NCBI GenBank assembly: GCA_027365515.1
Contig: DAHXMK010000365.1
Coordinates: forward strand, 1 to 9,627
Reading direction: 5' to 3'
Source of the DNA: Candidatus Aminicenantota bacterium
GTDB lineage: Bacteria; Acidobacteriota; UBA4820; DSQY01
DNA: 9,627 nt
Shown: positions 5,242 through 9,627 of the stretch, one piece after another
Numbering within the stretch: the stretch's first letter is position 1
How the letters are laid out: every line of letters begins with the position of its first letter
Notes under the pieces: generated by a model
What the model was told of the DNA's origin: nothing
The model's input: the letters and a program-made list of their open reading frames with translations, nothing else
The model's database searches: none
Program-made: the position numbers and the translations under genes

Positions 5242-7542
5242 ATGAGTGATGGGATGACGAAACAGAAGCCGCTGTCCAGAGGGTGGATTTTTGGCGCGCT
5301 GGGCGTGATGGCTGCCGGGTTTTCGCTTCTAATATTCATGACGGTGATGGCCTACAAGAAGGCGCCGCCTATTCCATCGAAGATAACCGACCAGGCCGGC
5401 AACATCCTCGCGACTTCTCGTGAGATAACTGGCGGACAGGAGGTCTTTTTCAAATACGGCCTTATGGAGCACGGCACGCTATGGGGCCACGGCGCCTATC
5501 TCGGGCCGGACTACACCGCCTCTTACCTTCACAGGGAGGCGGAGATCTGCAGGGAGACAGAAGCCCAAGCTCGATTCCAGAAGCCGTTCGCCGCTCTCTC
5601 GGCGGAAGAGCAAAACGGCGTCAGCGACGAGGTCAAGAAGTCGCTGAAAGAAAACCGCTACGACGCCGCGACGGGCGTTCTCGCCTTCACCGCCGGCGAA
5701 GCGGCTAGCCTGAAGACGCAGGAAGGCGAATGGACGACATACTTCGCGAAAGGCGCGCCGGGGCTGCCTCCAGGATACGTCAAGCACCCCGAGGAGATAA
5801 AAGCGTTGACGGCCTACCTCGCTTGGGGCGCGTGGGCCGCTAGCGCCAACCGGCCGGGCAAGGATTACTCTTACACCAACAACTGGCCTTACGAGCCCAT
5901 CGCCGGCAACGGCCCCTCCACGCAAGCTTACCTCTGGAGCGCCTTGAGCCTCGTTTTCCTTTTAAGCGGGCTCGGCTTGATGCTGTTTCTCTTCGGGAAA
6001 TTCAACTACCTGGGCTGGAAAGGCGGAGACGGCGAGTCGCCGGGGCTGGATTCCCCGCCGGCCTTTTCTCTCACTCCCAGCCAGCGCGCCTCTGGGCTTT
6101 ACTTCCTGGTGGTAGCGGCGCTGTTCGTTTTACAGGTCTTCATGGGTGGCGCGCTCGCCCACTACAAGATCGAGCCGAACGGCTTCTACGGCTTCAACCT
6201 CGCCCAATATTTCCCCTGGACGCTCTTGCGCACCTGGCACCTCCAGCTCGCCATCTTCTGGATAGCCACGTCGTGGGTGGGAGGCGGCCTTTTCCTGGCG
6301 CCGGTAATCGGCGGGAAGGAGCCTCGCGGACAGAAGTTCGGCGTCTATGCGCTACTTGGCGCCCTCGCCGTCGTCGTCTTCGGCAGCATGGCCGGGGAGT
6401 GGCTCGGACTCGATGACAAGCTCGGCTCGCTCTGGTTCTGGTTCGGCCACCAGGGCTCCGAATACATTGACCTGGGGCGCTTCTGGCAGATCCTTCTGGC
6501 CACGGGGCTGGTCCTTTGGCTCCTCCTCATGTTCCGCGCTCTGAAGCCAGCCCTTGCGGACCGGAAGACAAAGGAGTTCGCCACGCTCTTCATGATTTCC
6601 TGCGCGGCGATCGTCGTCTTCTACCTTCCGGCATTCATGTGGGGCGCGAAGACCAATTTCGCTGTCATTGACAACTGGAGGTTCTGGATCATCCACCTTT
6701 GGGTCGAAGGCTTCTTCGAGCTATTCGCCACGGTTCTCGTGGCTGTAATGTTCACCCACATGGGGCTCGTTTCGCTTCGCTCGGCGACGCGCGTCATCTA
6801 CCTTGACGCGATCCTCTACCTCGCCGGCGGCTTGGCCGGGACGGCACACCACTGGTACTTCACCGGAGAAGAGACCGTAGCAATGGCGATCGGCGCCTGC
6901 TTCTCCGCGCTCGAAGTGGTTCCGCTGACGCTCTTGACGCTCGACGCCTGGGACTTCATCAAGCTCCAGAAGGCACCGTGCGCGGAATGCGGCGAGCCCT
7001 TGTCACACAAGCAGAAGTGGGCGATCTACTTCCTGATGGCCGTCGGATTCTGGAACTTCGTCGGCGCAGGAGTTTTCGGCTTCCTCATAAACCTTCCCAT
7101 CGTCTCGTACTTCGAGATGGGGACGACGCTCACCCCTAACCATGGCCACGCCGCCATGTTCGGCGTTTTCGGAATGCTGGCGCTCGCCGTCTCCATCTAC
7201 GCACTTCGGGCGATGGTTCCTGACGAGGACTGGCCGCCAATCGAAAAATATTTCAAGATCAGCTTCTGGGGGCTGAACATCGGACTGGCGCTGATGATCG
7301 TTCTCAACCTGTTCCCCGCCGGCGTCGCCCAGCTTTACGACGTGGTCCAGAACGGCTACGCCCACGCGAGGAGCCTCGAATTCACGCAGCACGGATTCTT
7401 CCACGACAGCGAGTGGGTGAGGATCGTGGGCGACATGACGTTCATAATCTTCGGGGCGCTTCCCCTGGCCCTCGGGGTGGTAAAATCAGTCATGAAGCGT
7501 CGCCCCGCCGCTTCGGAGGAGTTGGAGGCCGGAAATGGCTGA
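5242..7542 (+). CDS. norB: Quinol-dependent nitric oxide reductase (qNOR, single subunit)
   Basis: This inner-membrane enzyme reduces two NO to N2O with electrons from quinol. The 766 residues fit the one-subunit qNOR type (norB/norZ), in which a cytochrome c-like domain lacking haem is fused to the haem-copper catalytic subunit. An N-terminal membrane helix (about 14-37) is followed by a periplasmic domain (about 40-225) with no CXXCH, which excludes the cytochrome c-dependent form. About twelve more helices follow. Expected ligands are present: H333 (TWHLQ) for low-spin haem b, H485 and E489 (HLWVEGFFE) and H536/H537 (GTAHHWYFTG) for the non-haem iron, and H634/H636 (NHGHAAMFG) for the haems. 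A loop at 580-583 has a CxxC (CAEC). The ATG has AAGGAGAG upstream, and a second ATG at codon 5 is less well placed. The stop overlaps the cupin start by 8 bases. Respiration or detoxification are both possible. The operator suggests NO-induced use. Confidence 0.96.
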   Translation: MSDGMTKQKPLSRGWIFGALGVMAAGFSLLIFMTVMAYKKAPPIPSKITDQAGNILATSREITGGQEVFFKYGLMEHGTLWGHGAYLGPDYTASYLHREAEICRETEAQARFQKPFAALSAEEQNGVSDEVKKSLKENRYDAATGVLAFTAGEAASLKTQEGEWTTYFAKGAPGLPPGYVKHPEEIKALTAYLAWGAWAASANRPGKDYSYTNNWPYEPIAGNGPSTQAYLWSALSLVFLLSGLGLMLFLFGKFNYLGWKGGDGESPGLDSPPAFSLTPSQRASGLYFLVVAALFVLQVFMGGALAHYKIEPNGFYGFNLAQYFPWTLLRTWHLQLAIFWIATSWVGGGLFLAPVIGGKEPRGQKFGVYALLGALAVVVFGSMAGEWLGLDDKLGSLWFWFGHQGSEYIDLGRFWQILLATGLVLWLLLMFRALKPALADRKTKEFATLFMISCAAIVVFYLPAFMWGAKTNFAVIDNWRFWIIHLWVEGFFELFATVLVAVMFTHMGLVSLRSATRVIYLDAILYLAGGLAGTAHHWYFTGEETVAMAIGACFSALEVVPLTLLTLDAWDFIKLQKAPCAECGEPLSHKQKWAIYFLMAVGFWNFVGAGVFGFLINLPIVSYFEMGTTLTPNHGHAAMFGVFGMLALAVSIYALRAMVPDEDWPPIEKYFKISFWGLNIGLALMIVLNLFPAGVAQLYDVVQNGYAHARSLEFTQHGFFHDSEWVRIVGDMTFIIFGALPLALGVVKSVMKRRPAASEELEAGNG

Positions 7543-7879
7543 AGCTCTGAAGCCAATCGCGCTAGATATTCCGGGCCTCATCCAGTTCGCCGAGAGGGGC
7601 ATCGTCAGCAAGACCCTTTACGAGTCGCCATCGGTGAAGCTCGTCCTCTTCTGCTTCGAACAGGGGCAGGCGCTCTCCGAACACGCCGCGCCGTTTGAAG
7701 CGGTAATTCAGGTGATCGAAGGCGCCGCCGAGCTGAGGCTCGGCGGCGAGCCGTTCGAGGCGAAGCCCGGCGCGCTCTACGTGATGCCGCCGGGGCTCAA
7801 ACACGCCGTGACGGCTAAAGGGCGGCTTGTATTTCTTCTCACTATGGTAAAGCCGGCGGTTCAAATGGGGCGCTCCTGA
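7535..7879 (+). CDS. Small cupin-domain protein coupled to NO reductase
   Basis: This single-domain beta-barrel protein has 114 residues. The first cupin motif is degenerate: in GQALSEHAAPFEAVIQVIEG (44-63) only H50 and E55 of the usual two His and one Glu are clear. The second motif, PGALYVMPPGLKHAVTA (78-94), keeps P86, G87 and H90. Three metal ligands may remain, so weak or altered metal binding is possible. There is no signal peptide, so it acts in the cytoplasm. The ATG lies inside the end of norB (AATGGCTGA overlap) with GGAGG 6 bases upstream, indicating coupled translation. Small cupins often sit beside nitrogen-oxide enzymes as binding or sensing proteins, but I know of no proven reaction for this one. 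The tail KPAVQMGRS has no known motif. Confidence 0.88.
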   Translation: MAEALKPIALDIPGLIQFAERGIVSKTLYESPSVKLVLFCFEQGQALSEHAAPFEAVIQVIEGAAELRLGGEPFEAKPGALYVMPPGLKHAVTAKGRLVFLLTMVKPAVQMGRS

Positions 7880-7900
7880 CTTTTCAAAAAGGGGGAGAAG

Positions 7901-9259
7901 ATGAGAGATGGAAGAATGTTCCTCGTGGCCGCCAGCGCCTTGTCCATCGCGGCGCTCATGGTGGCGCAGGAACCGCGGCAACAGGGCCCGGCGCTAGGCG
8001 CCTCGGGCGAAGCGGGACTCGCCAAGCTGATCGCCGCCACTTCAAAGGAGAGCCGCGCCTGCATCAAGTGCCATGAAAATGGGGCGGCTCCCGTTGTCGT
8101 CGAGCAGTGGGCGCAAAGCCGCCACGCCGAAAACGGGATCGGGTGCTACGAATGCCACCAGGCGGATAAAGCCGATAAGGACGCCTTCCAACATAACGGC
8201 TTCACTATCTCCGTCCTGGTGACGCCCAAGGACTGCGGCCAGTGCCACGATCAGGAGACGAAGGAGTTCGAGGCGAGCCATCACGCTAAAGCCGCCGAGA
8301 TCCTGGGCTCTCTCGACAACGTGCTGGGCGACGTGGTCGAGGGGCCGCCGGCGCTGAACATGGCCTGCGCCCAATGCCACGGAAGTACCGTGAAGATTTT
8401 GGCGGGAGGCAAGCCCGACCCGGCGACCTGGCCCAACGAAGGCATTGGCCGGATAAACCCCGACGGCTCGAAAGGCTCGTGCTGCGTCTGCCACAGCCGC
8501 CACACCTTCGCCGTCTCGATCGCCAGGCAGCCGGAGATCTGCGGCTACTGCCACCTTCGCCCCGATCATCCCCAGGAGGAAATCTACGCCGAGAGCAAAC
8601 ACGGCGTGACCTACCGCGCCTTGATCGCCAAAATGAACCTGGATAGCGGCTCGTGGGTGCTTGGCAAGGACTACAACGCGGCTCCGACCTGCGCCACCTG
8701 CCACATGGGAGCCACGAAAGACCTTCCCGCGACCCATGACGTGGGGACAAGGCTTTCGTGGACGCTGCGCCCCGAAGTCTCAATCCGCCAGCAGGCATGG
8801 CAACAGAAGCGGAATGACATGAAGAAGGTCTGCCTGAACTGCCACGCCTCCAGTTGGGTCAACAATTTCTATACGCAGTACGACTCGGCGGTGGACCTTT
8901 ACAACACGAAGTTCGGCGAGCCCGCCAAGGCGATAATGGCCAAGCTCCAAGCGGCCGGCAAGCTGGGCGCCACTCCGTTCTCCAAGAAGATTCAGTGGGA
9001 CTACTTCGAGATGTGGCACCACCAGGGCCGCCGGGCGAGAATGGGCGCGGCGATGATGGGCCCCGACTACGTGCAATGGCACGGATTCTACGAGGTGGCC
9101 AAGACCTTCTACAGTGAATTCCTTCCCGAAGCGGAGGCGCTGCTGCCAGGCGTCACGGCCGAAGTCGTGAATGCCCCCGAGAACCAGTGGCTCAAAGGGC
9201 TTTCGCAAGAGGACCGCGACAAGGTGAAGGAGTACTACCAGAAGAGGTACGGTGAATAA
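7901..9259 (+). CDS. haoA: Periplasmic octaheme cytochrome c, hydroxylamine oxidoreductase (HAO) family
   Basis: This secreted multihaem enzyme of the HAO family interconverts hydroxylamine, NO and, in reductive members, nitrite and ammonia. The 452 residues start with a signal peptide (FLVAASALSIAALMVA, cut near 22). Exactly eight CXXCH sites follow at C54, C82, C112, C156, C194 (written CCVCH), C214, C264 and C311. The long stretch after the last haem (316-452) is HAO-like, with WHHQGR (372-377) and MGPDYVQWHGFYEV (386-399). Tyrosines Y390 and Y397 there are candidates for the tyrosine that cross-links the active haem in oxidative HAO enzymes, but which type this is cannot be settled by eye. 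There is no membrane anchor and no adjacent NapC-like partner is visible. The ATG has GGGGGAG 6-7 bases upstream. The gene is 21 bases after the cupin, so it is probably co-transcribed with norB and may process hydroxylamine or NO in the periplasm. Confidence 0.93.
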   Translation: MRDGRMFLVAASALSIAALMVAQEPRQQGPALGASGEAGLAKLIAATSKESRACIKCHENGAAPVVVEQWAQSRHAENGIGCYECHQADKADKDAFQHNGFTISVLVTPKDCGQCHDQETKEFEASHHAKAAEILGSLDNVLGDVVEGPPALNMACAQCHGSTVKILAGGKPDPATWPNEGIGRINPDGSKGSCCVCHSRHTFAVSIARQPEICGYCHLRPDHPQEEIYAESKHGVTYRALIAKMNLDSGSWVLGKDYNAAPTCATCHMGATKDLPATHDVGTRLSWTLRPEVSIRQQAWQQKRNDMKKVCLNCHASSWVNNFYTQYDSAVDLYNTKFGEPAKAIMAKLQAAGKLGATPFSKKIQWDYFEMWHHQGRRARMGAAMMGPDYVQWHGFYEVAKTFYSEFLPEAEALLPGVTAEVVNAPENQWLKGLSQEDRDKVKEYYQKRYGE

Positions 9260-9337
9260 TAGAGGGCCCGCGCCGGCCACCGCCAGGCCATTTTTCGGCC
9301 ATGTCTCCAGCTCGGCCGCGCTGAGCGGCCTGCCGTC

Positions 9338-9627
9338 ATGCAATTGAAAGCGCCGCTCCGCCTGGCTTGGTCTGAGCACGGTTCCTGGGCGATACTCTTC
9401 ACCTCCTTCGGGATGGGGACGATTGTCGCTTGGCCGCCCCGCCTGGCGGCCGTTTCCACCCTGTTTGGGTTGTGCGCCGTCACGGCCGCGAAGGTGCTCT
9501 ACGTCCCTGCCCGCCAGCGCAGGGTTTCCGTATGGCTCGCCGCGGGGCTTGCCGCTGCGGGCGCGGCCGCTTTTGTCCCACTGCTTTTTTCGGCGCCAAT
9601 CGCCGTCGCGGCGGCGGCCATCGCGGC
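9338..9627 (+). CDS. YwiC-like integral membrane protein (3' part beyond right edge)
   Basis: The first 96 residues are visible and the frame is open at the window end. After a short N-terminus comes WSEHGSWAILFTSFGMG (11-27), which resembles the EHGxWxxL signature of the YwiC-like membrane family. Hydrophobic segments follow at about 17-32, 36-56 and 64-96, with a basic turn PARQRR (57-62) between the second and third. In Bacillus the ywiC gene lies near nitrate-respiration genes, but its function is unknown. The ATG is the only clear start, with GAGCGG a weak ribosome site about 10 bases upstream. The frame is open back to 9263 without another ATG. The gap of 78 bases from the HAO-like gene shows no terminator, so it is probably the next gene of the operon. 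The family call rests on one motif and hydrophobicity. Confidence 0.68.
   Translation, partial: MQLKAPLRLAWSEHGSWAILFTSFGMGTIVAWPPRLAAVSTLFGLCAVTAAKVLYVPARQRRVSVWLAAGLAAAGAAAFVPLLFSAPIAVAAAAIA

Noticed and set aside
4536..5339. Leftward open frame of 267 codons opposite the hemerythrin gene
   Set aside because: The rightward frame has the full hemerythrin ligand set. The leftward frame shows no domain and crosses the norB start.
8042..8737. Leftward frames opposite the octaheme cytochrome (8042-8737, 8286-8798, 8780-9379)
   Set aside because: The sense strand has eight CXXCH motifs and a signal peptide. The opposite frames are compositional shadows.

Overview
The window looks like a chromosomal stretch from a GC-rich (about 60%) Gram-negative bacterium with anaerobic or nitrogen-oxide respiration. 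It carries a periplasmic octaheme cytochrome with a signal peptide, a quinol-dependent nitric oxide reductase, and ordinary sigma70-type promoters and Shine-Dalgarno sites. Uncultured Desulfobacterota, Nitrospirota or similar lineages fit, but the lineage cannot be fixed from the sequence alone.

Left part (1-2630, leftward transcription): a compact type I DNA-modification operon. From one strong promoter (2601-2629) it reads a leader of about 255 nt, a 102-residue GIY-YIG-like protein, a half-length HsdS with a single target-recognition domain, and HsdM, which runs off the left edge. Inside the leader is a complete, oppositely oriented transcription unit: a consensus sigma70 promoter (2454-2482), about 80 nt of RNA able to fold into three hairpins, and an intrinsic terminator (2539-2568). 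This predicts a small RNA fully antisense to the leader of the modification operon, and it is the most unexpected element here. Further leader and intergenic hairpins lie near ribosome-binding sites.

Middle part (2747-3932, leftward): a 53-residue protein of unknown function with a palindromic promoter region, then a ferredoxin/flavodoxin-NADP+ reductase with its own promoter.

Right part (4013-9627, rightward): a nitric oxide / reactive-nitrogen regulon. It holds an Rrf2-family (NsrR/IscR-like) regulator with three cysteines, a hemerythrin-like diiron protein, a one-subunit quinol nitric oxide reductase, an overlapping small cupin, a secreted octaheme cytochrome of the hydroxylamine oxidoreductase family, and the start of a YwiC-like membrane protein. 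Two nearly identical 26-bp inverted repeats sit in the same register over the -10 region of the regulator gene and of the hemerythrin-nor operon. The regulator therefore probably represses itself and the operon until it senses NO or loses its Fe-S cluster. A likely joint role is NO capture (hemerythrin), NO reduction to N2O (qNOR) and periplasmic hydroxylamine/NO redox conversion (HAO-like protein). The divergent reductase lacks this operator.
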